NCBI GenBank assembly: GCA_031401035.1 | Contig: JANNRA010000023.1 | Location: forward strand, 1-5,579 | DNA: 5,579 nucleotides | Origin: JANNRA01 sp031401035 | GTDB taxonomy: Bacteria > Desulfobacterota > Binatia > HRBIN30 > CADEER01 | Reading direction: 5' to 3' | In this document: one piece after another, positions 1 to 5,453 of the stretch | How positions within the stretch are numbered: the stretch's first letter is position 1 | Layout: each line of letters starts with the position of its first letter | Translations under genes and position numbers: made by a program | Notes under the pieces: generated by a model | Seen by the model: the letters and a program-made list of their open reading frames with translations, nothing else | Told to the model about the DNA's origin: nothing | The model's database searches: none

Positions 1-822
1 GCGATTGTCGCAGACGATCACCAGCAGGCCGACGCCGTACTGCTGGGCGAAGCCGAAGGCGGCGGGGATCGGCGTGTAGTGGAAGGCGCCGTCGCCGACG
101 ACGCAGACCACCGGCGCCTGCGGTCGCGCCAGGGCGACGCCCAGCGTCGTACCGATGCCGGTGCCGAGCGCCCCGCACCAGCCGCGCACCTGGCGCAGGG
201 CGCCGCCGCGGAAGAGCGTCCGCAGCATGTGCGGCAGCGGCGCGATGATCTCGTCGACCACCGTCGCCCCGGCAGGCAGGGCGGCGCGCAGCGCCTCGAA
301 CAGCGCCGTCGCGTGCACGCCGTCGCCCTGCTCCGCCGCAGCCGCCGCCTCCAGGCCGCGCTGGCGTTCGACGTTGGCCGCCTCGACGCGGCGGCGGCGC
401 GCGGCGTCCGGCAGCGGCACCAGCGCGGCGACCTGCTCGGCCAGCGCGCCCAAGTTGGCGCCGACGTCGCCCGCCACCGCCAGATCGGTGCGGTACCCCC
501 AGAACGGCGCCCGCGGCCGCAGCGGATCCTCGTCGAGGACGATGACCCGCACCTCCGCGCGCAGCGGCGTCTGCGGCGGATGCCACGGCGCGTTGCAGCC
601 GGCGACGAGCACCACGTCGGCCTCCGCCAACGCCGGCTCGACCGGGCCGTGCGCATAGAGCGGATGGCGTTCACGGAGATGGGCGTGCACGCGTCCGTGG
701 TCGCGCGCGCGGAGATGCTCGTCGACGGCGACGCCGCCGCGCGCGCGTGCCTGCTCGATGCGCTCGGCCGCGCCGCGCCGACGCGGCGGCGTTCTACGTG
801 CAGACCTGCGTGCGTGGCACAT
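1..822 (-). CDS. Thiamine diphosphate-dependent enzyme, central and PP domains (acetolactate synthase-like), partial, N-terminal domain not seen
   Basis: Read on the minus strand in codon phase 3k+1, this frame gives RERHPLYAHGPVEPALAEA near 680-620, then DVVLVAGCN and VIVLDEDPLRP, typical of the central domain of acetolactate synthase/benzoylformate decarboxylase-like enzymes. It continues to the PP-domain ThDP/Mg motif, with GDG at 96-88 and the partner Asn at 6-4 (28 residues lie between them). These enzymes bind ThDP and Mg and act on 2-oxo acids; the substrate here is unknown. The C terminus lies beyond the left edge. Upstream of about 690 the frame stays open to an ATG at 822-820, but that stretch is Arg/Ala-rich and I do not recognise it. 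The N-terminal PYR domain, which normally carries the catalytic Glu, is absent. The start is uncertain: ATG 822 or GTG 690. The gene is probably 5'-truncated or rearranged. The domain call is firm; the integrity of the gene is doubtful. Confidence 0.72.
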   Translation of the reverse strand, partial: MCHARRSARRTPPRRRGAAERIEQARARGGVAVDEHLRARDHGRVHAHLRERHPLYAHGPVEPALAEADVVLVAGCNAPWHPPQTPLRAEVRVIVLDEDPLRPRAPFWGYRTDLAVAGDVGANLGALAEQVAALVPLPDAARRRRVEAANVERQRGLEAAAAAEQGDGVHATALFEALRAALPAGATVVDEIIAPLPHMLRTLFRGGALRQVRGWCGALGTGIGTTLGVALARPQAPVVCVVGDGAFHYTPIPAAFGFAQQYGVGLLVIVCDNR

Positions 823-885
823 CGAGCAAGTCAATTGGCGCGTCCTGCGGGTGCGTCGCGGTCGCGCCCCGCTTATGTTGCCACA

Positions 886-1956
886 ATGATGAAGATGGAG
901 ATCGACAAGAGCCGGCCCGTGCTGGTGACCGGGGCCAGCGGTTACATTGCCGGTTGGGTCATCCAGCGACTGCTGGACGAAGGCCTGACGGTGCACGCCA
1001 CCGTCCGCGACGCCTCCAGCACCGAGGGTCTCGCCCACCTGAACCGTCTGGCAGAGGGCAGCCCCGGCTCCCTGCGCTTCTTCGAGGCGGACCTGCTCGA
1101 CGAGGGCAGCTTCGATGCCGCCATGGCGGGCTGCTCGACGGTCTTCCACGTGGCTTCGCCCTTCGTCCTCGTGGTGGAGGACGTCCAGAAGCAGCTCGTC
1201 AAGCCCGCGGTCGAGGGCACGCGAAACGTGCTCGAGGCCGCCAATCGCACCGACAGCGTCGGCCGCGTCGTCGTTACGAGCAGCTGTGCCGCCATCTACA
1301 GCGACAACGCCGATCTGGCCGATGCACCGAGCGGCGTCTTCACCGAGGAGATCTGGAACACCCGGTCCTCGCTGACCCACCAGCCCTATTCCTACAGCAA
1401 GACCCTCGCCGAGAAGGAGGCCTGGAAGATCGCGAATGCCCAGGAGCGGTGGCGGCTGGTCGTCGTCAACCCCTGCGGCGTGTTTGGCCCGGGGACGCGG
1501 GTTCACGAGGGCTCCGAGAGCTTCAAGATTCTCATCCAGCTCGGCGACGGGAGTCTGTCGCCCGCGGCACCGGACATGGGGCTCGGTCTCGTGGACGTGC
1601 GTGACCTCGCCGAGGCGCACCTGCGCGCCGCCTTCCTTCCCGGTGCTCAGGGTCGCCACATCATCTCCGGTCACGACACCAGCATGCCGGAGATGGCCAA
1701 GGTGCTGAGGGAGCGCTTCCCGAACCACAAGCTGCCGAAGATGGTGGCGCCCAAGCTCCTGATCTGGCTGCTCGGCCCCTTCATTAACAAGGCGCTGACG
1801 CGGAGGATGGTGTCACGGAACATCGGGCATCCCTGGAGGGGGGACGGCACCAAGAGCCGTCGCGAGTTGGGAATGCACTATCGACCCATCGAAGAGACCC
1901 TGCATGACCACTTCCAGCAGCTCATCGACCACGGGGCGTTCACCAAGGCCTCTTGA
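886..1956 (+). CDS. NAD(P)-dependent epimerase/dehydratase, dihydroflavonol-4-reductase/aldehyde-reductase-like extended SDR
   Basis: A 356-residue extended SDR. The N-terminal Rossmann fold has the nucleotide motif TGASGYIAG at residues 15-23, VFHVASPF follows strand 4, the active-site Ser lies in VVTSSCA (S132/S133), and the catalytic pair is Y168-x3-K172 in PYSYSKTLAE. VNPCGVFGPG and VDVRDLAEAHLRA are conserved features of the dihydroflavonol-reductase/ketoreductase branch. Such enzymes reduce carbonyls with NADPH in the cytosol; the substrate cannot be told here. Length fits the family (about 330-350). The same frame is open back to about 79, but that part is antisense to the ThDP gene, so a start among ATG 886, 889 or 895 is preferred. 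No clear Shine-Dalgarno precedes any of them, so leaderless or weak initiation is possible. The AraC regulator follows 12 bp after the stop, suggesting one transcript. Confidence 0.9.
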   Translation: MMKMEIDKSRPVLVTGASGYIAGWVIQRLLDEGLTVHATVRDASSTEGLAHLNRLAEGSPGSLRFFEADLLDEGSFDAAMAGCSTVFHVASPFVLVVEDVQKQLVKPAVEGTRNVLEAANRTDSVGRVVVTSSCAAIYSDNADLADAPSGVFTEEIWNTRSSLTHQPYSYSKTLAEKEAWKIANAQERWRLVVVNPCGVFGPGTRVHEGSESFKILIQLGDGSLSPAAPDMGLGLVDVRDLAEAHLRAAFLPGAQGRHIISGHDTSMPEMAKVLRERFPNHKLPKMVAPKLLIWLLGPFINKALTRRMVSRNIGHPWRGDGTKSRRELGMHYRPIEETLHDHFQQLIDHGAFTKAS

Positions 1957-1968
1957 ACCGGGAGCCCC

Positions 1969-4113
1969 ATGTCCAACGAACCCCTCGACACCCTGCACGT
2001 TGGACAGGCCTGGCGCGTGATCATGCGCGATCTCGGACTCGACGAGCTCGCGATCCTCCGCCGCGCAAAGCAGCCGCCGACCCTGCTCGAGGGCGAAGGC
2101 AGCCGCATCTCCCTCGACGACTACTACGCGCTCTACGAGGCGATCGAGGCGGAGTGCGACGACCCCACCATCGCGCTGCGCGCAGGCCAGGTGGTGTCCA
2201 TCGAGCTCTTCGATCCAGCCCTGTTCGCCGCCATCTGCTCGCCCGACATCAACACCGCCGCCACGCGGCTAGGCCAGTTCAAGCGGCGGGTGGGGCCCTT
2301 CAGCCTGGACGTGGACATCGGTTGCGACGAGACGCGCCTCGTCTACCGGGCCAAGAGCCGCCCGGACGTCCCGCGAATCCACGGTCTGTCCGAAGTGGTC
2401 TTCCTCGTCGCCTTCGCGCGTCGGGCAACGCGCCACGCCCTTGTGCCGCGGCGTGTCACCGCCCAGCGTCTCCCGACAGACCTCGCCCCCTATGAAGCCT
2501 TCCTCGGATGTCCGCTGGACCCGGGCGACGCCTTCTCCGTCGTCTTCTCCGCGCGAGACGCCGCCCGCCCCTTCCTGACGCACAACGCACGCATGTGGGA
2601 AGCCTTCGAGCCCGGCCTGCGCCGGCGCATGGCCGAAGCCGGGGAGCAGCGCTCGACACGCGAGCGGGTCGAGGCCGCGCTCCTTGAGCTCCTGCCCAGC
2701 GGGCGGACCCAGATGCGGGATCTCGCCAAGGAGATCGGGATGGGAACCCGCACTCTGCAGCGAAGCCTCGCAGCGGAGGGGACGAGCTGGCTCGAGGTAC
2801 TCAACGGGACCCGTGAGCGTCTGGCCCGCCACTACCTCCGCAGCTCGGAGACGAGTCTGGCCGAGGTCAGCTTCCTGCTCGGCTTCGAGGACCCGAACTC
2901 CTTGTTTCGCGCCTTTCAACGCTGGACGGGAACGACCCCCGAGTCCTGGCGGGCCAACGTGCCGGCCGCCGTCGAGTGCGCACCCGCTCCCGGGGGCGCT
3001 CACCGAGGCAGCCCAGTAGGTCGCGGACGACGGCCGACTCAATCGCGCCAGAATCATTGCCCCCGCCCAATGGCGACGAACAGGAGACATTCCATGGCCA
3101 AGACATTCGGCGCGCAGTCGACGACGGACGAGGTGTTGGAGGGCGTCGACCTGCGCGGCAAGCGCATTCTAGTGACGGGAGCCTCCGCCGGCCTGGGCGT
3201 CGAGACGGCACGAGTGCTGGTGGCGCACGGCGCGCAGGTCGTCGGCGCCGCCCGCGATCTCGACAAGGCCAAGCGGGCGACCGAGCCGGTGCGGGCGGCG
3301 GCGGCGAACGGCGGCGGCCTCGAGCTGGTCGAGCTCGATCTCGCCTCGCTTGCCAGTGTGCGTGCCACCGCGGACGGGTTGGTCGCGGCCGGCAAGCCGT
3401 TCGACGTGATCATCGCCAACGCCGGCGTGATGGCGTGTCCGCAAGGCAAGACGTCCGACGGCTTCGAGACGCAGCTCGGCACCAACCATCTCGGCCACTT
3501 CGTGTTCATCAACCGGCTGGTGTCGCTGCTGAAGCAGGGCGCGCGCATCGTCATTCTATCGTCGCGCGGACACCGCTTCGCCGACGTCGATCTCGACGAT
3601 CCGGGCTTCGCGCGCACGGCCTATCACCCGTTCGTCGCTTACGGCCGGTCCAAGACGGCCAACGTGCTGTACGCGGTGGGTCTCGATCGCCGGCTGAAGG
3701 GCCGAGGCGTGCGCGCGACGGCGGTGCATCCCGGCGTCATCCAGACCGAGCTCGGCCGGCATCTGACGCCGGAGCTGATCGCACAGATCACGCCGGCCGG
3801 CGGCGCGCCGGCCATGGTGCTCAAGTCCGTTCCGCAAGGAGCCGCGACGTCGGTGTGGAGCGCCGTGGTCGCGCCGGCGGACGCGGTGGGCGGGCGCTAC
3901 TGCGAAGACTGTCACGTCGCCGAAGTCACCGAAGATCCCAGCGCCCGCGGGGGGGTGCGCGCGTATGCCCTCGATCCCGCCCGTGCGGACGCGCTGTGGG
4001 CGAAGAGTGAGGAGATGGTCGGCGAGCGCTTCCGCGTCGCGCGAGCGGACCGCGGAGCGCGGATCGCTAGACGCGAAGCTCGAGGTGGACAGGGCCAGAA
4101 GTATCAACCGTGA
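1969..4113 (+). CDS. AraC-family transcriptional regulator whose frame runs without a stop into an SDR (apparent fusion, 714 aa)
   Basis: Residues 1 to about 331 form a regulator with an N-terminal arabinose-binding-like domain (PF12625 type; ALRAGQVVSIELFDPALFAA and following) and a C-terminal AraC double helix-turn-helix. The HTH begins near residue 246 (MRDLAKEIGMGTRTLQRSL), and the second helix pair carries the hallmark SLFRAFQRWTG at about 311-321. A stand-alone member would end just after ESWR (about 328). Here there is no in-frame stop: a linker of about 45 residues (331-375) leads to the SDR Met at residue 376, and the first stop is at 4111-4113. The linker has many A/T third positions (about half), unlike the flanking domains, so it looks like intergenic DNA read through. 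GGGAG at 1960-1964 precedes the start by 4 nt. It probably regulates the adjacent reductase genes (inference). A true fusion, loss of the stop codon, or an assembly frameshift are all possible. Confidence 0.7.
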   Translation: MSNEPLDTLHVGQAWRVIMRDLGLDELAILRRAKQPPTLLEGEGSRISLDDYYALYEAIEAECDDPTIALRAGQVVSIELFDPALFAAICSPDINTAATRLGQFKRRVGPFSLDVDIGCDETRLVYRAKSRPDVPRIHGLSEVVFLVAFARRATRHALVPRRVTAQRLPTDLAPYEAFLGCPLDPGDAFSVVFSARDAARPFLTHNARMWEAFEPGLRRRMAEAGEQRSTRERVEAALLELLPSGRTQMRDLAKEIGMGTRTLQRSLAAEGTSWLEVLNGTRERLARHYLRSSETSLAEVSFLLGFEDPNSLFRAFQRWTGTTPESWRANVPAAVECAPAPGGAHRGSPVGRGRRPTQSRQNHCPRPMATNRRHSMAKTFGAQSTTDEVLEGVDLRGKRILVTGASAGLGVETARVLVAHGAQVVGAARDLDKAKRATEPVRAAAANGGGLELVELDLASLASVRATADGLVAAGKPFDVIIANAGVMACPQGKTSDGFETQLGTNHLGHFVFINRLVSLLKQGARIVILSSRGHRFADVDLDDPGFARTAYHPFVAYGRSKTANVLYAVGLDRRLKGRGVRATAVHPGVIQTELGRHLTPELIAQITPAGGAPAMVLKSVPQGAATSVWSAVVAPADAVGGRYCEDCHVAEVTEDPSARGGVRAYALDPARADALWAKSEEMVGERFRVARADRGARIARREARGGQGQKYQP
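2968..3093 (+). other. Low-GC3 linker between regulator and SDR, probably former intergenic DNA
   Basis: Open in the regulator frame but with unusual codons (CGA, CCA, GTA, GGT, GGA, CAA, AAT, CAT, AGA) and no recognisable protein. In another frame a TAG occurs at about 3017-3019 after the AraC domain, so a single-base slip upstream would restore a normal-looking regulator stop. No convincing promoter was found. Confidence 0.5.
3082..3086 (+). promoter_or_regulatory. Shine-Dalgarno site for the SDR start at 3094
   Basis: AGGAG lies 7 nt upstream of ATG 3094. It decides the SDR start and shows that the SDR can be translated separately even though the frame upstream is open from the regulator. 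Confidence 0.75.
3094..4113 (+). CDS. SDR-family NAD(P)-dependent oxidoreductase (retinol dehydrogenase/protochlorophyllide reductase-like), internal start
   Basis: A complete 339-residue SDR if begun at ATG 3094, in frame with the upstream regulator. It has the cofactor motif TGASAGLG at 28-35, NAG at 109-111, N131 in GTNHLGHF, catalytic Ser in LSSRGH (S156/S157), Y183-x3-K187 in YGRSK, and HPG at 212-214. C-terminal GGRYCEDCHVAEV and ALWAKSEEMVGERF match a common actinobacterial/proteobacterial SDR subfamily of unknown substrate. Family members start with a sequence like MAKTFG and normally end near GERF (residue 313). The 26-residue Arg-rich tail after it has lower GC3, so a native stop was probably lost here too. 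AGGAG at 3082-3086, 7 nt before the ATG, argues for independent translation initiation. It reduces or oxidises a carbonyl/alcohol with NAD(P)(H) in the cytosol. Confidence 0.85.
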   Translation: MAKTFGAQSTTDEVLEGVDLRGKRILVTGASAGLGVETARVLVAHGAQVVGAARDLDKAKRATEPVRAAAANGGGLELVELDLASLASVRATADGLVAAGKPFDVIIANAGVMACPQGKTSDGFETQLGTNHLGHFVFINRLVSLLKQGARIVILSSRGHRFADVDLDDPGFARTAYHPFVAYGRSKTANVLYAVGLDRRLKGRGVRATAVHPGVIQTELGRHLTPELIAQITPAGGAPAMVLKSVPQGAATSVWSAVVAPADAVGGRYCEDCHVAEVTEDPSARGGVRAYALDPARADALWAKSEEMVGERFRVARADRGARIARREARGGQGQKYQP

Positions 4114-4386
4114 CCAACTGCAACGCGCAGTCCGCTGGAGTTGCACACTGCTCATGAGAGCAAGGCTACGTCAGGTCGCCGCACCGCCGGCGGTCGCCCC
4201 AAGCAGAAGTCGCGCAGCGCTGTGAGGGGTTTAGTCTCGGCACACTACGGCGTCGCGCGCGGCCGGGAACTCGGCGAGGAAGTTGTCGCCCGTAAAACCG
4301 GCGAGCCGGCCGCGGTGCTCCGTAGTCAGCGCAATGACGGCCAATTCACCCTTGCGGACGTCCGGCGCGACGGGGGACCACCCAAG
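4114..4386. other. Intergenic stretch without an intact gene
   Basis: Between the SDR stop and the left inverted-repeat arm there is no ORF with convincing coding signal. It contains the cyclase scrap on the minus strand and a 12-bp perfect palindrome (ACCGCCGGCGGT, 4183-4194) without a loop. No terminator with a T-run was seen after the SDR. Confidence 0.5.
4231..4350 (-). pseudogene. Fragment of a class III adenylate/guanylate cyclase catalytic domain
   Basis: The minus strand from 4350 down to a TAA at 4233-4231 reads GELAVIALTTEHRGRLAGF followed by TGDNFLAEFPAARDAVVC. This resembles the segment around the second metal-binding Asp of class III nucleotide cyclases (GDxxxAEF followed by a helix starting SAVDAV). 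Only about 40 residues are present. There is no start codon, the expected continuation after DAV is absent and a stop follows at once. It is best read as a decayed remnant unrelated to the neighbouring genes. The match is from motif memory only, so chance similarity in GC-rich DNA is not excluded. Confidence 0.45.
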
Positions 4387-4466
4387 TCGGCGCCGCGGGG
4401 ACCCCGCCGGCGGCCCGTCTGATACTGGGAGTCATGTCAAATCGCCAGCTCATACTGCCTATGCGC
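4387..4466 (+). repeat. Left arm of the inverted repeat flanking the TA module
   Basis: Positions 4434-4466 (33 bp, starting ATGTCAAATC and ending CCTATGCGC) are the exact reverse complement of 5421-5453. Outward from 4433 to 4387 the match to 5454-5500 continues gapless with about 12 mismatches in 47. Inward, CGCTA and TCGACGT at 4472-4485 match ACGTCGATAGCG at 5409-5420 after small insertions. The core contains a dyad, CATA-ctgcc-TATG. Confidence 0.93.
4391..4412 (+). repeat. GC-rich bulged hairpin in left arm (REP-like)
   Basis: CGCCGCGGG (4391-4399) pairs with CCCGC (4403-4407) and GGCG (4409-4412), leaving loop GAC and a single bulged C at 4408: 9 base pairs. It lies 21 bp outside the perfect repeat core. 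Confidence 0.4.
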
Positions 4467-4469
4467 TGA
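4434..4469 (+). pseudogene. Left relic of a possible RAYT-type transposase start
   Basis: ATG at 4434 encodes MSNRQLILPMR and then meets TGA at 4467-4469. The same 11 codons open the minus-strand ORF in the right arm. RQLxLPxR is reminiscent of the N terminus of REP-associated Y1 transposases. After the stop, indels relative to the right arm shift the frame. GGGAG lies only 2 nt upstream of the ATG. Confidence 0.3.
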
Positions 4470-4538
4470 TTCGCTAGATCGACGTGTCGAGGTTGCGCGC
4501 CGCTCCGTACGGGTGCTACCGGCTCCCTCATCAGGCCC

Positions 4539-4543
4539 GGAGG
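4539..4543 (+). promoter_or_regulatory. Shine-Dalgarno site for the antitoxin start at 4550
   Basis: GGAGG, 6 nt before ATG 4550. It selects this start over an in-frame GTG at 4484, which lacks such a site. Confidence 0.75.
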
Positions 4544-4549
4544 ATTCCC

Positions 4550-4804
4550 ATGAAGCGAAAGGTGCTTGGCCGCTACATCGTAACTGACCCGCGCACCTGT
4601 CACGGGCAGCCGACCTTCAAGGGGACGCGGGTTCTCGTCGCCGATGTTCTCGAACTGGTCGCGAGCGGCATGGCCTGGGAGGCCATCTCGGCCCAGTGGG
4701 ATGGGACGGTGCCGCCGGCGGCGATCGCCGAGGCGGTGCGGCTGGCCCGCGACGCCTTCGTCGAGCTGGACGGCGAGCGCCACGATGCTGCCGCCAGCTC
4801 TTGA
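4550..4804 (+). CDS. DUF433-family antitoxin
   Basis: An 84-residue protein that is almost entirely a DUF433 (PF04255) domain. The core reads DPRTCHGQPTFKGTRVLVAD (residues 13-32), followed by VLELVASGMAWEAI and a second helix (IAEAVRLARDAF), matching the family pattern DPxxxxGxPxxxGTRxxVxDxLELxAxGxSxEEI. DUF433 proteins are small, probably winged-helix DNA-binding partners of PIN-like toxins, as in the VapB45-type pair of mycobacteria. Expected role: bind and neutralise the product of the next gene and possibly repress their shared promoter. Its stop overlaps the toxin start by 4 nt. The dyad CATA-ctgcc-TATG at 4452-4464 lies about 85 bp upstream and could be an operator (inference). No strong promoter was recognised. 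Confidence 0.88.
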   Translation: MKRKVLGRYIVTDPRTCHGQPTFKGTRVLVADVLELVASGMAWEAISAQWDGTVPPAAIAEAVRLARDAFVELDGERHDAAASS

Positions 4805-5214
4805 TCGTCCTGGACGAAAACATCCTCGCCGACCAGCGCGAGCTGCTGCGACGTTGGCGTCTTCGATGCCGTCAGATCGGGCGGGACCTCGGCCGACCGG
4901 GGCTGCCGGATGCCGAGGTGGTCGCCCTCTTGCATCGGCAGGGAGGGGCAACGTTCTTCACCCGTGACCTTCGGTTGGCCCGACCGCAGATGTGCGACCG
5001 CCGGTCATGTCTGGTCACGCTGGACGTCGGTCAGCACGAGACGGCCTGGTTCGTGCGGGAAGTCATGCGGCATCCCGCCCTTCGGGTCCGCGCCCGTCGC
5101 TTGGGCACCGTCGTTCGCGCCTCGCACGGCGGACTGCGAATCTGGCGGGTGGGCAGCGTTGATGCCCAGGCGGTCCCCTGGTCGCTGCCGGATCGGCGCC
5201 GACCGTCGCGCTGA
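4801..5214 (+). CDS. DUF5615 PIN-like ribonuclease toxin
   Basis: A 137-residue protein in the +1 frame after the antitoxin. It starts with IVLDENI (D5, E6), then RQIGRDLGRPGLPDAEVVAL, FFTRDL (D56), LVTLDVGQHE (D75, E80) and VREVMRHP. The conserved acidic residues after strand 1 and in TRD fit the DUF5615/Mut7-C PIN-like fold, whose members are predicted metal-dependent RNases. A subfamily with a similar DEN start, RQIG and FFTRDL recurs in many bacteria. No ATG lies in this frame near the domain start. TTG at 4801-4803, forming the TTGA overlap with the antitoxin stop, puts the start two residues before the conserved strand and implies translational coupling. Together with the DUF433 gene this is very likely a type II toxin-antitoxin module. 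Toxicity is inferred from the family only. Confidence 0.85.
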   Translation: MIVLDENILADQRELLRRWRLRCRQIGRDLGRPGLPDAEVVALLHRQGGATFFTRDLRLARPQMCDRRSCLVTLDVGQHETAWFVREVMRHPALRVRARRLGTVVRASHGGLRIWRVGSVDAQAVPWSLPDRRRPSR

Positions 5215-5420
5215 CAGGTGCTGGCAGCGGGGGCAGGCGATGCTGAGCCCAAGGGGACGCGGTGAAGAGCGAGTGTGAATGGGCGCCGAACGTTGCCCCG
5301 TTTCGGCCGGTCGATAGCCCGGACAAGCTGAAGGAGTTGACGGACCCTCCCCTATCGGACCCCCCGCGGACCGTTCGCCGCGGGTCGCTTGTGCTTGCTC
5401 CCACAGCGACGTCGATAGCG
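5215..5420. other. Region between toxin and right repeat arm
   Basis: About 200 bp inside the inverted repeats. It contains only the doubtful 62-aa frame on the plus strand and the short minus-strand relic. No T-rich terminator hairpin follows the toxin stop. Confidence 0.4.
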
Positions 5421-5450
5421 GCGCATAGGCAGTATGAGCTGGCGATTTGA
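5262..5450 (+). CDS. Small hypothetical ORF (62 aa), doubtful
   Basis: GTG start at 5262 preceded by AAGGGG; it encodes MKSECEWAPNVAPFRPVDSP and continues into the right repeat arm, ending RQYELAI at 5450. Third positions are mostly G/C in the first half. No domain is recognised. The last residues are dictated by the repeat arm, which argues that the frame is accidental, at least at its 3' end. Confidence 0.22.
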   Translation: MKSECEWAPNVAPFRPVDSPDKLKELTDPPLSDPPRTVRRGSLVLAPTATSIAAHRQYELAI

Positions 5451-5453
5451 CAT
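5352..5453 (-). pseudogene. Right relic of a possible RAYT-type transposase start (33-aa ORF)
   Basis: On the minus strand from ATG 5453 the ORF reads MSNRQLILPMRRYRRRCG then SKHKRPAANGPRGVR and stops at TAG 5354-5352. Positionally this recalls the RAYT/IS200-like N terminus, RQLxLPxR, a GGxRxGAGRKPK-like basic Gly-rich patch and a GVPHR motif, but the Gly residues are mostly replaced and the HUH and Tyr catalytic regions are absent. It is a remnant at best. The resemblance is from memory and could be accidental. Confidence 0.3.

Larger units (their letters stand above)
4434..5453. mobile_element. Candidate non-autonomous element: TA module bounded by 33-bp perfect inverted repeats
   Basis: About 1.02 kb bounded by exact inverted repeats, holding only the DUF433/DUF5615 gene pair and no intact transposase or recombinase. 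No direct target duplication is visible at the core edges, because similarity between arms extends past them (to about 4387 and 5500), so the true element boundary is unclear. Alternatives are a TA cassette inserted between two inverted relics of an older repeat, or an inverted segmental duplication. One boundary reading is TGTCA at 4435 to TGACA at 5452, as in transposons with TG...CA ends. Confidence 0.5.

Noticed and set aside
79..885. Long N-terminal extension of the epimerase frame (open from about 79)
   Set aside because: It is antisense to the ThDP enzyme, uses the complementary codon phase, and has no recognisable domain; the SDR fold starts right after ATG 886.
3556..4155. Minus-strand ORF antisense to the SDR 3' end
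   Set aside because: It overlaps a strongly supported SDR with intact catalytic motifs and has no recognisable domain of its own.
4183..4194. ACCGCCGGCGGT palindrome as an SDR terminator
   Set aside because: It has no loop and no following T-run; such palindromes are common in GC-rich DNA.
4141..4422. Plus-strand ORF of about 93 aa after the SDR
   Set aside because: No ribosome binding site, unlike any known family, and antisense to the cyclase-like fragment, which explains its apparent coding bias.
4484..4549. Upstream GTG start for the DUF433 gene
   Set aside because: The DUF433 domain begins after ATG 4550, which has a strong GGAGG at good spacing; the extension overlaps the decayed repeat-arm sequence.
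4434..5453. Integron attC sites or CRISPR repeats
   Set aside because: Only two copies in inverted orientation about 1 kb apart, without the attC core GTTRRRY/RYYYAAC and without spacer periodicity.
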